Shown: positions 52,108 through 60,919, counted from the stretch's first letter. The stretch is DNA of 64,000 nucleotides from Ornithinimicrobium ciconiae (GCF_007197575.1 NZ_CP041616.1:3844001-3908000); one strand, 5' to 3'. The notes: a model not told the origin generated them from the sequence alone. Translations and numbers: made by a program.

Positions 52108-52650
52108 ATGAAGCCAGCCCCTCGGCAGGTAGCCGAAACCGTGACTCAGATCCTCCGGTCAGCCTGGCCGCAGGGTCTCGATGAGGGACTCCTATGGCTG
52201 GACGCGATGGCAATCCAGACCGACACGGCCACGGAGACACCCCGGAGACGATCCTCTCGTTCCTGGCATATGGCCTCTATGCCCACGTGGGGTACGGCGA
52301 GAGCGGGTTGGGGCACTTACCAGGACCGGTTCGCCGACGTTTTCTGGTTCCTCTGGGACGACGAAAGCTCCGAGCGCGTCCTTCACGCGGCGACCGAACT
52401 GGCTGACCATCTCGCCGACGCCCTCGGTGAACCGACAGAGACCACAGAACCGACGCCACTGAGCGGAGGGACCTGGTGGTGGCAACTGGAAGGACACAGC
52501 ATCGAGATGTATGCCTACACCGACGCCCGAACGCCCGATGGCCACCCGACAGGGCCGCCCTGCGTGCAGCTGTCCGTCGACCTGCGAGAGGTGTCAGATC
52601 CTCGCGAAGCCGAAGCGCGTCGGTTGCAAGGAGCGCCGGGGTTTGGATAG
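52108..52650 (+). CDS. Hypothetical protein
   Basis: A 180-residue frame begins at ATG 52108, divergent from the HTH gene. The second half looks protein-like (YQDRFADVFWFLWDDESSER, then HLADALGEPTETTEP and GGTWWWQLEGHSIEMYAYTD). Residues 35-70 (TDTATETPRRRSSRSWHMA) look out of frame, since another frame there reads PETILSFLAYGLYAHVGYG. A compensating pair of shifts or simple divergence is possible. I do not recognise a family. Confidence 0.5.
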   Translation: MKPAPRQVAETVTQILRSAWPQGLDEGLLWLDAMAIQTDTATETPRRRSSRSWHMASMPTWGTARAGWGTYQDRFADVFWFLWDDESSERVLHAATELADHLADALGEPTETTEPTPLSGGTWWWQLEGHSIEMYAYTDARTPDGHPTGPPCVQLSVDLREVSDPREAEARRLQGAPGFG

Positions 52651-52701
52651 TGCCGTCAAGCGCGACCTGCGGCAATACAGCGCGTTGCGCCCGCGTCGAC
52701 C

Positions 52702-53496
52702 TCAAGGGTGGTCGCAACGCCTGTCGAAAAGCGACCAACCGGCTCGCAAGAGGCGATGCGCGGCCATGAACGGCTGGGCAATGTCAGCGAAGGAGCCCCT
52801 GACGGAGCCTTCCGCCAAGCCTGACGCGCGGTTGGTCAGTCCCATCTGGCCCCGCGTCGCGGTGGACCAACCCAACACGTGAGCGTCACCGCTCATAAGC
52901 GTCCAAAGTGTCCGCCCACTCTCTCGGCGGGCCGCGTCAGGGAAAACATGGTCCAGTGCTTCCGGGATGACCGTGTCCGTGAGGTTGAGCGCTGCTTTGC
53001 CGGATCGAACCGCGGCTACCTCTTCTACTCGGGTAGCCAACCACGACTGCTGAGCGCGGAGTTCCTGGCGCTCGGTTTCGCTAAGACTCAGCTTCTCGAG
53101 TCGTTTGTAGTGCTTACTCATCTGCGTATGCATCTCTGTAAGAACGGTCAGTCCCCGTTCCCTGCGCTCCTCGCGGTCTTCCGGTGAGAGCACCCATACT
53201 CCTTGCGCCGCCCCAACTAAGGCACCGCGTAAGACGGTGAAGTGGGCGCTCGGGTAGAGCTGCCCCGCCTCGAACGCATCCCGCGCGAGGCGTAGGTGTT
53301 CTCCGGACAACATCAACGACGTGCGGGCAACTTCGCTGATCGGATGACGCGGAAATACAGCATCATCGATGTACATCTTGCTCCCACGAAGAGGAGGCTC
53401 GGTATCAGCAGCACGGACCTTCCACCGTTGGAGGTCTTCATAGGTAGCCCGCATCACCTCGAGGTAGGGGAGGCCGGACGGCGTCGGAATCGGCAT
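52702..53496 (-). CDS. Hypothetical helical protein
   Basis: The 264-residue protein is mostly alpha-helical. The middle includes HFTVLRGALVGAAQGVWVL (about 83-101) and an Arg/Glu-rich coiled segment (EDREERRERGLTVLTEM), then KHYKRLEKLSLSETERQELR. The Thr-Ser-Leu-Met and His-x-Thr features recall HEPN-like or DUF5677 proteins, but no diagnostic motif is present. Codon use and G+C look normal for the element. It may be accessory cargo of unknown role. Confidence 0.6.
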   Translation of the reverse strand: MPIPTPSGLPYLEVMRATYEDLQRWKVRAADTEPPLRGSKMYIDDAVFPRHPISEVARTSLMLSGEHLRLARDAFEAGQLYPSAHFTVLRGALVGAAQGVWVLSPEDREERRERGLTVLTEMHTQMSKHYKRLEKLSLSETERQELRAQQSWLATRVEEVAAVRSGKAALNLTDTVIPEALDHVFPDAARRESGRTLWTLMSGDAHVLGWSTATRGQMGLTNRASGLAEGSVRGSFADIAQPFMAAHRLLRAGWSLFDRRCDHP

Positions 53497-53693
53497 GCAT
53501 TCAACCTATCGGTGGCGGTCTGGCCGGCCATCGTCCACCGCGTGCCACCATCGTGGAGCTGAGGTGGCAATGGGGGCGCATCAGCCCTCCCAGCGCCAGA
53601 CGACTCCACGCCCGGCAGTATTCGTCGAGCCGTCGTCCATCACGGTCCGTGGCTAGACGTCCTGGCAGCGGCAAAGTAGTGCGTCTTTTCCGC

Positions 53694-54449
53694 TCAGACT
53701 GGGCGGCCGGGACGTGTGTTCTGCCACTCGATGGTCGTCTGAACGGGCTCACCCCCGTGGTGGGTGGCCATCAGGTGTGAATCGTGATTGGTCGCGTCGG
53801 TCTCGGCCGTGATGTGGGTGACGCCCCTGGCGTGCAAAGTCCCGGCGATCTGCTGGACGAGGGCAAGCGCCAGTCGGGTGCGGCGCCAGGGTCGCGTGAC
53901 CCCGATGCACCCTAGTCTCGGCTCGGGGGAACGGTTCCAGACGCGGATGAGTCCGTCCAGACTTCCGCTCATCGAGTGCTGAGCCACCAGGTACAGGGCC
54001 GGATCGAACTCTGGGTCGTCCAGCGATGCGGTGAGCTGCGCACCAGTGCCCACCCACCCACCAGTTCCGGGAATGTCGCGCCGGATGCTGTTGTCCAGGG
54101 CTGCGACGGAGTGCGCTTCCAACGAGGTCACGGGGACGATCCGATGCACCGTCCGCACGGACAATCTTGCCAGGAGTCCCGCCACCGGTAGCCTCCACAC
54201 TGTCTCTGACCTCGCGGGCGTGAATCCGGCCCGGCGCAACACCGAATCGACCTCAACGCTCTGACCGCCTGGCCGGGACACCAGCAGCGCACCGCTGAGG
54301 TCCGCGGTCACCATAGACAGCAGAGCCGCCCATGCCGTGACATGGTCTTCCGGCAACCGGATCGACCAGGCCCCGTCAGGACGCTGCAGGGCCCTCATGA
54401 CCGCTCCGTCCTCCGTGGACCAGCTCCTCACCCCGTCGAGGTCGTTCAT
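53694..54449 (-). CDS. GNAT-fold acetyltransferase-like protein
   Basis: The 251-residue protein has a GNAT-like C-terminal half: LGCIGVTRPWRRTRLALALV (about 176-195) is in the acetyl-CoA loop position, followed by ITAETDATNHDSHLMATHHG, the beta5-alpha4 region typical of GNAT (Asn-x-x-x-x). The usual Q/RxxGxG/A is RPWRRTRLA, a divergent form. Substrate is unknown. The 200-bp gap before 53694 and the 240-bp gap after 54449 hold no evident gene. Confidence 0.65.
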   Translation of the reverse strand: MNDLDGVRSWSTEDGAVMRALQRPDGAWSIRLPEDHVTAWAALLSMVTADLSGALLVSRPGGQSVEVDSVLRRAGFTPARSETVWRLPVAGLLARLSVRTVHRIVPVTSLEAHSVAALDNSIRRDIPGTGGWVGTGAQLTASLDDPEFDPALYLVAQHSMSGSLDGLIRVWNRSPEPRLGCIGVTRPWRRTRLALALVQQIAGTLHARGVTHITAETDATNHDSHLMATHHGGEPVQTTIEWQNTRPGRPV

Positions 54450-54692
54450 GTCCGCATCCTCGCGGACTGGCCGTCGTTCAAGCCACTGCTTTACCTGGGA
54501 GCCTCACCCCCAAGGCAATGGGCCACCAACACGCCCCGGCTCAGCGGCAGGCCCTCCGCGCAGCGACACGACCGCGGCAGATGGGGACGTTCAGAGGGTC
54601 TCCCAGCGTGTGAATAGTCATGCAGCCGAAACCATCGCAGTCGTCGTGGTCCTCGACGGTCCGGAAGGGGATCGTTGACTGGGACGTCATAG

Positions 54693-54881
54693 TCAGCTGG
54701 GTCTGCTGTCGCCGCCGAGTGGGGAGCCGCCCGACCGCTGTGGGTAGCCGAACGCCGCGCCCTGCTTGGTCCGGCCGTGCACCTCGACGATGGAGTCCAG
54801 ATCGATCGTCAGCGGCCCGGTCAGGTCGGACTCCGCCCAGACGACCTCTCCGCGGCGAAGTTCACGCAACGGGTCGGCCAT
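54693..54881 (-). pseudogene. MazF-like toxin fragment
   Basis: The 62-residue frame begins MADPLRELRRGEVVWAESDL, where RRGEVVWAE is the MazF/PemK N-terminal strand, and continues TIDLDSIVEVHGRTKQ, which resembles a later part of the family. It is about half of the normal 110 residues and lacks the central catalytic strands. It lies 9 bp after a frameshifted RHH antitoxin gene. The pair is most simply a dead mazEF-type locus. Confidence 0.5.
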
Positions 54882-54890
54882 CGCCGAGCG

Positions 54891-55078
54891 TCACGCCCCA
54901 TGCCCGGAACTCGTCCCAGTACCTCGTGTCTGCTCCCCTGAACGCACGTCCGTGCGCTGCCCCTGTTCATGCGCATCGAGCAGGCGTTCAATCAGGCCTG
55001 CCGCCGTGACGCCGCACTCCTGGGCGTCACGGTTAATCCGATCGCGCAGCTCACGCTGACCTTGATCGTTGTCGCCAT
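54891..55078 (-). pseudogene. RHH-type antitoxin gene with a frameshift
   Basis: From ATG 55078 the frame reads MATTIKVSV, then the homologous continuation ELRDRINRDAQECGVTAAGL (plus IERLLDAHEQG) is found one base out of frame. A single missing base in the GTGAG at about 55050 accounts for this. Together they match the plan of VapB/MazE-like ribbon-helix-helix antitoxins of about 75 residues. With the truncated toxin downstream this is a decayed toxin-antitoxin pair. Confidence 0.62.
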
Positions 55079-55287
55079 GCTCCGAGTATGCCGAGTGGGA
55101 TACCAACCCCTCCACGCCTGCGCCAGCCACGAGAGCCATCGGTTTGCGAGCAAACCCAGTTCAGTTGAGACGAGCGCCCTTCGCGAGCACGTTAAGTGAG
55201 TCTCCTCGGAGCCTTGACTTCCGATTTCCGGTCGCCTATCTTCTGCATACGGATGGCGACCGCTCCGTTCGATCGGGAGGGTATCTT

Positions 55288-55650
55288 GTGAACCGCTTTC
55301 TTGCAGTAACAATGCTGGTGATCGTTGGGCTTCTCGCACCAAGTGTGCCTGCCGGTGCCGGTGAGGTTGACAACGTGGTCGTTGAGGCCATGGAACCGTC
55401 CGTTGCCGGAACTAAGACAGGGCACAAGTGGCGGAGTTCGTGCAGCGTCGTGGCTCCTCAACCGTGGGTTCAGGGGCACACGAGGGGGACGACCTACATT
55501 AAGGGCCCTGGCAGCAGCCAGACAGTGACCTACTACAATCCTGAGTTGCGGTTCCGGTGGGTGGTTGGGCTCTACAACGGGGGCAAATGGTCGGTCAGCA
55601 CCCCTACTGAGATCAGAACCGTCCAAACGATCGGATACTGCGGCGATTAG
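55288..55650 (+). CDS. Small secreted hypothetical protein
   Basis: The 120-residue protein starts at GTG 55288 with GGGAGG upstream. A signal peptide (NRFLAVTMLVIVGLLAPSVP) leads to cleavage near AGAGE. The mature part has two Cys (SSCSVV and GYCGD at the C terminus) which may form a disulfide, and is rich in Trp/Tyr and Gly. I do not recognise a family. It precedes a lipoprotein gene by 8 bp, so the two may be co-transcribed. Confidence 0.65.
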   Translation: MNRFLAVTMLVIVGLLAPSVPAGAGEVDNVVVEAMEPSVAGTKTGHKWRSSCSVVAPQPWVQGHTRGTTYIKGPGSSQTVTYYNPELRFRWVVGLYNGGKWSVSTPTEIRTVQTIGYCGD

Positions 55651-55658
55651 GGTCCACT

Positions 55659-56255
55659 GTGTGGTGGACACGGACTGAGCGACTCCGAAAAGCGAGTGCA
55701 GGCGTGATGGCAATGGCCTTGCTAGCGGGTTGCTCACCGTCCGACGATGGGGCCAATGGCAACCCGACTGGCCGGGGCCAGGATCAGGAGCAGAACAGCG
55801 ACTTCGCGAACTCCGAGGCAGAGGTTCTCGCCTACCAGACGGCCATCCGAGACTGCCTCACGGACGGCGGTTTTCCGGCCCAGATCCAGCCGGACGGAGG
55901 TGTGGTGATCGACATCCCGCCAGGGCAGGACGAGGCCTTCATGCACGTTGATGCTGCTTGTCGGGAGCGGATACCAGAGCCGGCCTCGCGTGTGCTCACC
56001 GAACAAGAAGTCAACGCCAAGTACGAGCTGGAGGTCGAGTCGGCTGAGTGTCTCGCCGCCGCTGGCTACCCGGAGATCGACATGGAGTCGCGGGAGGTGT
56101 GGGTCGCGCAATGGATGGCCGTGGATGCCGGTGCCTCGGACGTTTCCCCCGACACGGCCTGGAGCCAGATTCCGGGCAACGAGGCAGAGGAGGCGCAACA
56201 GGTGTGCCCGATGCCGACGGTCCAGGACATCTACGAGCGCCTGAACGGCGGTTGA
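55659..56255 (+). CDS. Putative lipoprotein
   Basis: The 198-residue protein has a lipoprotein signal (RKASAGVMAMALLAGC, lipobox LAGC at about 22-25), an acidic linker (DQEQNSDFANSEAEVLA) and a mature part with Cys pairs (IRDCLTDGGFPA, DAACRERIP, ESAECLAAAGYP and QQVCPMP). This Cys spacing occurs in many actinobacterial lipoproteins of unknown function. GTG 55659 begins the frame. The C terminus is complete. Confidence 0.68.
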   Translation: MWWTRTERLRKASAGVMAMALLAGCSPSDDGANGNPTGRGQDQEQNSDFANSEAEVLAYQTAIRDCLTDGGFPAQIQPDGGVVIDIPPGQDEAFMHVDAACRERIPEPASRVLTEQEVNAKYELEVESAECLAAAGYPEIDMESREVWVAQWMAVDAGASDVSPDTAWSQIPGNEAEEAQQVCPMPTVQDIYERLNGG

Positions 56256-56914
56256 CCGTCACCTCGTTGGCGCTGCTCAGAAAGCCGACTCGGGCAGCTC
56301 CATGATCGAGTCGACGACGTGGGTGATGACCCGCTCGACCGCGCCGTCCGGCAACTGGACGGGGTGCCCGACACGTTTTCCCCACACCGCCGCACTGACC
56401 CTCCGCCAGCCGCGGCATCTCACAAACCACCGTCTACCGGCGGCGAACCCGGCGATGCGACGGCTCCCGCGGAGCCTGACCTCGCCGTCCCACGGGGGAA
56501 CCCCAACGGGAACGATGCAGGTCAGGGAGTGCTCCATGTTCGGGTGTCCCATAGGACCCGCCCGAGAAAAGCCCGGTGAAGGGGCGCTGAGTGGGACACG
56601 GCCGAGGATATTCAAACCGGGGTAGGTGACGGCCGCGCGTGCGCGTCCTGTCGGCCACCACGGTTCGCTCGGTTGGCTGACGCTCCACCAACAGAGAATA
56701 GGCATCCTCGCGAGTGCATGACCATGCCAACCCACCAGAGCACGCACATCGGCGGTTGAGTGATGTCACGACCCTCTGGTGCGCGACTCCCGGGGTGGGG
56801 ACTGAGCCGCGCTCGTGGTAGCCCATTCTGGGCGGAATGAAGTGCGTCGAGACCAACGGGCGACCTTCGCGACTCGCCGAGTCTGATGCGACGTCCCCAC
56901 GACGGTCGGGTGGG
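56256..56914. other. 659-bp gap before the integrase, possible remnants
   Basis: No complete gene is seen. On the minus strand from about 56420 to 56277 the frame reads VQLPDGAVERVITHVVDSIM and ends ELPESAF, which looks like the C terminus of an unknown protein, without a credible start. A 22-bp string at 56749-56770 recurs with one mismatch at 61510-61531. Confidence 0.45.
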
Positions 56915-58072
56915 TCACGGAGGGGCCGCGGGTCCGGGTTGTGACTCGCCTTGCGCGAGCCGTGAGAGTTGCTCGGCGATGTGGGCGTCGCGTCCTTGGG
57001 CGGCGTGTTGGTAGCGCAGGGCCGCTTGGGGGGTGGAGTGGCCGATGCGGGCCATGAGCTCGGCCAGGGTGGCGCCGGTGCGGGCGGCCAGGACGGCGCC
57101 CGTGTGGCGTAGGTCGTGGATGCGTAGGTCGGGGCGGCCCGCGGCCTCGCGGGCCTTGTACCAGTGCCGGTAGAGGGTGTTGGGGTGGACCTGGATGTCG
57201 GGGTCGGTGACGGAGGGGAACACAAGGGCGTCCCTGCCGGGCGCGACGTGGACGTCCAGATGTGACTGCAGGACGGGGATGAGGTGGGGTGGGATGGCGA
57301 CGTCGCGGATCCCGGCGGCTGACTTGGGGGTGCCGACGGTGACCTGTCCGTCGATGCGGACCACGCCCCGCCGGACGTGCAGAACCCTGGCGGTCAGGTT
57401 GATGTCGGCCCGGCGGAGCTCGGCCATCTCTCCGAACCGCAGCCCGCACCAGGCGCCGATGATCACCAAGGCCTGATACCGCGCGGGCATGCGCCTCACG
57501 AGGGTCTCGAGCTGGTCCAGTGTGGCCGGTTCGACCCGGCGGGCCCGGGTCGTGACACTTCCGCCTCGAATTCTGCAGGGGTTGGCGGCCAGGACCTCAT
57601 CGGCCACGGCGGTGGCCAGGATGGAGCGCAGCAGCCCGTAGGCGTGAGCCCGCTGGGTGGGGCGGGTCGGGTCCAACTCGGAGTACCAGACCCGCACGAC
57701 CGCTGGGGTGAAGTCGCGCAGCGACATGTCGGCGAAGGCGGGCAGGAGGAACCTGTCCAACTGCCGGGCGTACAGCGCGCGGGTGCGGGGCTTGATGTCG
57801 CGGTGTTCCAACCAGGCACGAGCGTAGGGGCCGAACGCCTCCGCGGTCCGCCGCACTTTGGCCCGGCGGGACTTGGTGGGTGACCAGTCATCCTCCTGGA
57901 TCAAGCGCCGCTCCCCGACCAGCCACGCCTCGGCGTCCCCCTTGGTCTGGAAGGTCGAGGGAGCACGGTGGAAACTCTGATCCGGGCCTGCGTAGTAGGC
58001 CTGGTAGCGTCCGTTGGACCGCTTCCGGATCGTCCCGAAGTCACGTTTGGGCCGCGCCGCCAAGTAGGTCAC
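56915..58072 (-). CDS. int: Tyrosine integrase of the tRNA-Pro element
   Basis: The 385-residue integrase has an AP2-like arm-binding N terminus (DFGTIRKRSNGRYQAYYAGP), a SAM-like core-binding domain and the catalytic domain. Active-site residues are Arg in AWCGLRFGEM (about 225), His-x-x-Arg in IHDLRHTGAV (about 326), His in ARIGHSTPQA and Tyr in ALRYQHAAQG (about 359). GTG 58072 is one of several starts (GTG 58078 and TTG 58063 are alternatives; GGAGG favours the region). It reads leftward, away from attR, and the subterminal 21-bp repeat lies just upstream. Confidence 0.92.
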   Translation of the reverse strand: MTYLAARPKRDFGTIRKRSNGRYQAYYAGPDQSFHRAPSTFQTKGDAEAWLVGERRLIQEDDWSPTKSRRAKVRRTAEAFGPYARAWLEHRDIKPRTRALYARQLDRFLLPAFADMSLRDFTPAVVRVWYSELDPTRPTQRAHAYGLLRSILATAVADEVLAANPCRIRGGSVTTRARRVEPATLDQLETLVRRMPARYQALVIIGAWCGLRFGEMAELRRADINLTARVLHVRRGVVRIDGQVTVGTPKSAAGIRDVAIPPHLIPVLQSHLDVHVAPGRDALVFPSVTDPDIQVHPNTLYRHWYKAREAAGRPDLRIHDLRHTGAVLAARTGATLAELMARIGHSTPQAALRYQHAAQGRDAHIAEQLSRLAQGESQPGPAAPP

Positions 58073-58085
58073 CTCCACAGGGTTT

Positions 58086-58106
58086 GGGCATAACTGGGGC
58101 ATAACC
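58086..58106. repeat. Right copy of 21-bp subterminal repeat
   Basis: This is identical to 21360-21380 and consists of two GGGCATAAC units spaced by TG. It lies immediately upstream of the integrase gene, so it may be both an integrase arm site and a regulatory site for int. It is 117 bp inside the right att core. Confidence 0.75.
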
Positions 58107-58222
58107 AGAGTCGATTCTTGGTCACTTATGCCCAACTTGCCGCCGCGTGACAGATTACAACCATGCAGGTCAGAACGCTATTCTGCTGGTCAGGGGAGTC
58201 CTCGATCGCGGAACGTGGTCTT

Positions 58223-58245
58223 TTCAAATCCTGTCACCCCGACCA
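58223..58245 (+). repeat. attR: duplicated tRNA-Pro 3' end
   Basis: Exact copy of 21277-21299. Only the 3' part of the tRNA is present (preceding bases GTGGTCTT do not fit the T arm), so this is not a second tRNA. It marks the right end of the integrated element. Confidence 0.9.
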
Positions 58246-58252
58246 TGGCACA

Positions 58253-58302
58253 AGAGGCTCTTGACCTGCAGTTACGCAGGTCGGGAGCCTCTCTCGTTTT
58301 TC
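58253..58302 (+). terminator. Displaced original tRNA-Pro terminator
   Basis: AGAGGCTC (58253-58260) pairs with GAGCCTCT (58285-58292) and GACCTGC (58263-58269) with GCAGGTC (58276-58282), followed by CTCGTTTTTC. It starts 8 bp after attR, the same distance as the element-borne terminator from the intact tRNA. It was most likely the tRNA terminator before insertion. Confidence 0.75.
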
Positions 58303-58524
58303 ATAGCGTGCCATGACGTGCCATGGCGTGCGCCGAGTCAAGGCGGGTCCGATCCGCGCCAACAGCGCGTGTCGCGCGTCGAACGCGACACGTCTGGGCC
58401 GCAAGACCAGGTTGGCACGCCACGCCTCTCGGAATGGATCCGATGCGCTAGCGTTGTAGTGTCGATACCGCGTCGGAACGACGGCGTTCCGACGTCGCGG
58501 ACGAGACTGGAAGGCGGTTTGCTA

Positions 58525-58917
58525 GTGGCCACATCGAAAGAAGGCTATCGAGCGCGGGCAACATCCGACACGAGTGCGCGTCGACCAGAGGAGTGGACGG
58601 TGCCGCAGATCACGGGGTACCTCAACGAGAATCTGGGTCCCAAACTGGTGGCACACATGGTCAGCAAGAGCACCCAAACGGTGGCACGTTGGGTGGCTGG
58701 CATCCAGGCACCGCCGCAGCCAGACGTAGAGCGCAGGTTGCGTGGCGTCTTCCAGATCGTCCAACTCCTGGTGGAGACAGACTCCCGCCATGTCGTGCGG
58801 GCATGGTTTATCGGCATGAACCCCCAGCTGGAGGACCGCAGCCCGGCAGAGGTCGTGGCGACGGGCGACCTCCGGGCCGTCATGGCCGCGGCCAGAGCGT
58901 TCACCTCCGGAGGATGA
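58525..58917 (+). CDS. Xre/MbcA/ParS-type antitoxin
   Basis: The 130-residue protein starts at GTG 58525 with GGAAGG upstream. VPQITGYLNENLGPKLVAHM and VSKSTQTVARWVAGIQAPPQ form an Xre-like HTH (about 27-66). The C-terminal antitoxin/toxin-binding domain ends WFIGMNPQLEDRSPAEVVAT and AVMAAARAF, the MbcA/ParS signature. The stop overlaps the RES toxin start (ATGA). It neutralises RES-family NAD-degrading toxins in known systems. It is just outside the right att site. Confidence 0.85.
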   Translation: MATSKEGYRARATSDTSARRPEEWTVPQITGYLNENLGPKLVAHMVSKSTQTVARWVAGIQAPPQPDVERRLRGVFQIVQLLVETDSRHVVRAWFIGMNPQLEDRSPAEVVATGDLRAVMAAARAFTSGG

Positions 58918-59547
58918 GCGGCGAACCGCACCTGGTTGCGGCACCAGAGACGATGTGGCGGGTCGCCAGGCTCGGGAAGGGCACCCAGTTTTCCGAGATC
59001 GACCCGGTTGATGCCTTATCCCTAAATGCCGGCAATCGCTTCGATGTTGTCGGCGGAGGAGTCCTCTACGCGTCTACGTTGCTCGAAGGCTGCTACCGAG
59101 AAGTTCTCGCGCGCCTCCGGCCAGCCCCCGGGATGGCCGACTTGGACGAAGACGAGCCCGGCCACATGCGTGCGGGCAACGTCGCCGCGTCGTGGCGGGA
59201 GAACCGACGGCGTTTCGCTCTCGGTCTGCCTGACGCCCTGCCCTTCGTCGACGTCGAGCACCAGGACACCTGGAACATGATCGACGCCGCCGTCGCGATG
59301 CCGGCCGGCGTGGATCACCTCGACGTGGGGCACGTGCGTAGTCCCGACAGACTCTTGACTCGCGCGATCGCCGCCTGGGTCTACCCTCTACTCCGGCCTT
59401 CGCTACCTGTCCCGGACCGGGGACTTCGAGTGCTGGGCCATCTTTGACGGCACCACCGTCCTCGAAGTGGCACCAGCGGGCGAACTGAGTTTGCGCGACA
59501 AGGAGCTGCAGCGCGTGGCAACTGCCTACGGTCTGACCTTGCACTAA
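58914..59547 (+). pseudogene. RES-domain toxin, frameshifted
   Basis: The gene begins MSGEPHLVAAPETMWRVARL (RES-type start with WRV). FDVVGGGVLYASTLLEGCYR continues the RES fold with the catalytic Tyr/Glu region. After AIAAWVY near 59380 the frame runs into a stop at 59447, while the true continuation YSGLRYLSRTGDFECWAIFD to the TAA at 59547 is in another frame, with a few codons apparently deleted. It is probably inactive. The intact antitoxin precedes it with a 4-bp overlap. Confidence 0.75.
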
Positions 59548-60374
59548 CCGGTTTAGTACTTCGGCCAGCGAGACGCAGAAGACACCACAGGGAACCCACC
59601 GTCTCGGCTCACAGGACGGTTTGCCAGCACCGCGCCGGATCGCCTATCGAGATGCTCACTCCTGAGTTCCATAGCCGGCAAGCCCCGCGGTCTAGACCTC
59701 AAGGCTGGGGACGTGGTGACCGAGGAGCAGATGAAACTCCTGTTCGGACGGGGCCGCCAGCCGTGGGATGGCGTGGAAGCACTCCACCCCCGCGCAGGAG
59801 CGGGCAGGCATCCGCACCAGGTCGCCCGAGAGGTTTTCGTGGACCGCACAGCCGCGGCCCGGTCGATGAGGCCGAGCTGCTGGCCAAGGCGTCCCCGGCC
59901 AGCGCAGGTCCCGGTCGCGGGGTTTGACCTGACGTTCTCCACCTGCGCTCAGCGCACCGAGTCCGGCTGCCGCCCGTCAGCGCCTGAACGCTAGGAGACA
60001 CGAGGCCGAACGGCAACGATGGCTCAAAGGCACATCCCTCGACACATCGACTCCACTCAAATCTAGCGACTCGCGGCAGAAGAGTGCGTGAGCACATCCT
60101 GCAGACCAACGGGCGGGGGATCGACACAAACACCCAACTCGGTCGTCACCCAGCTACCGGCCATAGCACACGAGCCAGAAATCGACTTGCCATTTGGCAC
60201 AAGCGGGATAGTCTATCCAGGCGCCCGCTCGAGAGCGTCCACCCCTTTCCTAACTCGGCGCTAGCAGAATGCTGTCCGTGATCCTGGAGCGCTGCCCCAT
60301 GTTGCAGATGGGCACATGCGGTTCGGTGCGAATCACGGATCAACGCCATGAGTTCGCCCAACTATTGACATTGA
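59548..60374. other. Remnant-rich region with no intact gene
   Basis: Apart from the relaxase fragment (59690-59945) the 827 bp contain only short frames. One of them, at about 59965-60090, reads RQRLNARRHEAERQRWLKGT and ends SRQKSA, possibly the end of another broken gene. Nothing here has a plausible start and full length. Confidence 0.5.
59690..59945 (+). pseudogene. Fragments of a second MobF relaxase
   Basis: In order, this stretch encodes GLDLKAGDVVTEEQMKLLFG, AQERAGIRTRSPERF and VAGFDLTFS in different frames. They correspond to GLQVGDEVTAEQMARLFG, VQERARIRTEVASEMF and VAGFDLTFSPVKS of the intact relaxase at 28206-32234, in the same order but with truncations and frameshifts. The DNA is diverged, so it is not a recent duplicate. 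It indicates an older, decayed mobile element outside the current one. Confidence 0.65.
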
Positions 60375-60917
60375 TCAGGCTGGTTTTAGCCAGCTCCGAA
60401 AGTCCACTGCTCCGACTGGCAGAGATGCTAGGTATTCGTTCACTTCAAGCAGGGGCCGCGTAGCAGCGACATAGGCCACGGGACCGGGGCGGTCTCCCGA
60501 TCCTCTGCCGAGGGCGATGAGATCCCACCGCCGATAACGGTCCGCGAAGACGCGGCCGACCCGTCTGGCCAAATCCGCTCCGAAGACAGGCGCATTCTTG
60601 GAAGGCGGCTCAGGCGGATCAATCAAAGAAAGATCCATTGGCTCTCGCTCAATTTTGCGTACAGCAATTTGGCGCTCAACCCACACTCCGGTGATGCGAA
60701 CCCACTCAGGGGCGATTGCAGAGCCATGTGCAGCCTCTTCATGCAGGAGTCGAATCGCATCTTCCCCCACCGCACGTCTTGTACTGCCGACCCGAGCGCG
60801 GTCTTCTGGCTGGGGTGGGCAAAGGCTGCAATCCTGGTCATTTCTCACGAGCCAGCCACTAGCAACGACCAAATCACCGTCGCAGATCGCCGCTGCGTCG
60901 CTATAATTCGAATCCAT
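60375..60917 (-). CDS. Hypothetical protein
   Basis: The 180-residue protein (ATG 60917; ATG 60986 is possible) contains DAIRLLHEEAAHGSAIAPEW (about 51-70) and RVGRVFADRYRRWDLIALGR (about 123-142), and ends LASLPVGAVDFRSWLKPA. I do not recognise a family. It precedes, on the same strand, no other gene, and follows the small secreted-protein gene directly (2-bp gap), so the two may be one transcript. Confidence 0.55.
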   Translation of the reverse strand: MDSNYSDAAAICDGDLVVASGWLVRNDQDCSLCPPQPEDRARVGSTRRAVGEDAIRLLHEEAAHGSAIAPEWVRITGVWVERQIAVRKIEREPMDLSLIDPPEPPSKNAPVFGADLARRVGRVFADRYRRWDLIALGRGSGDRPGPVAYVAATRPLLEVNEYLASLPVGAVDFRSWLKPA

Positions 60918-60919
60918 GA

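Noticed and set aside
58190..58250. Possible second tRNA-Pro
   Set aside because: Only the last 23 bases match; there is no acceptor 5' arm, D arm or anticodon stem, so it is the att duplicate.
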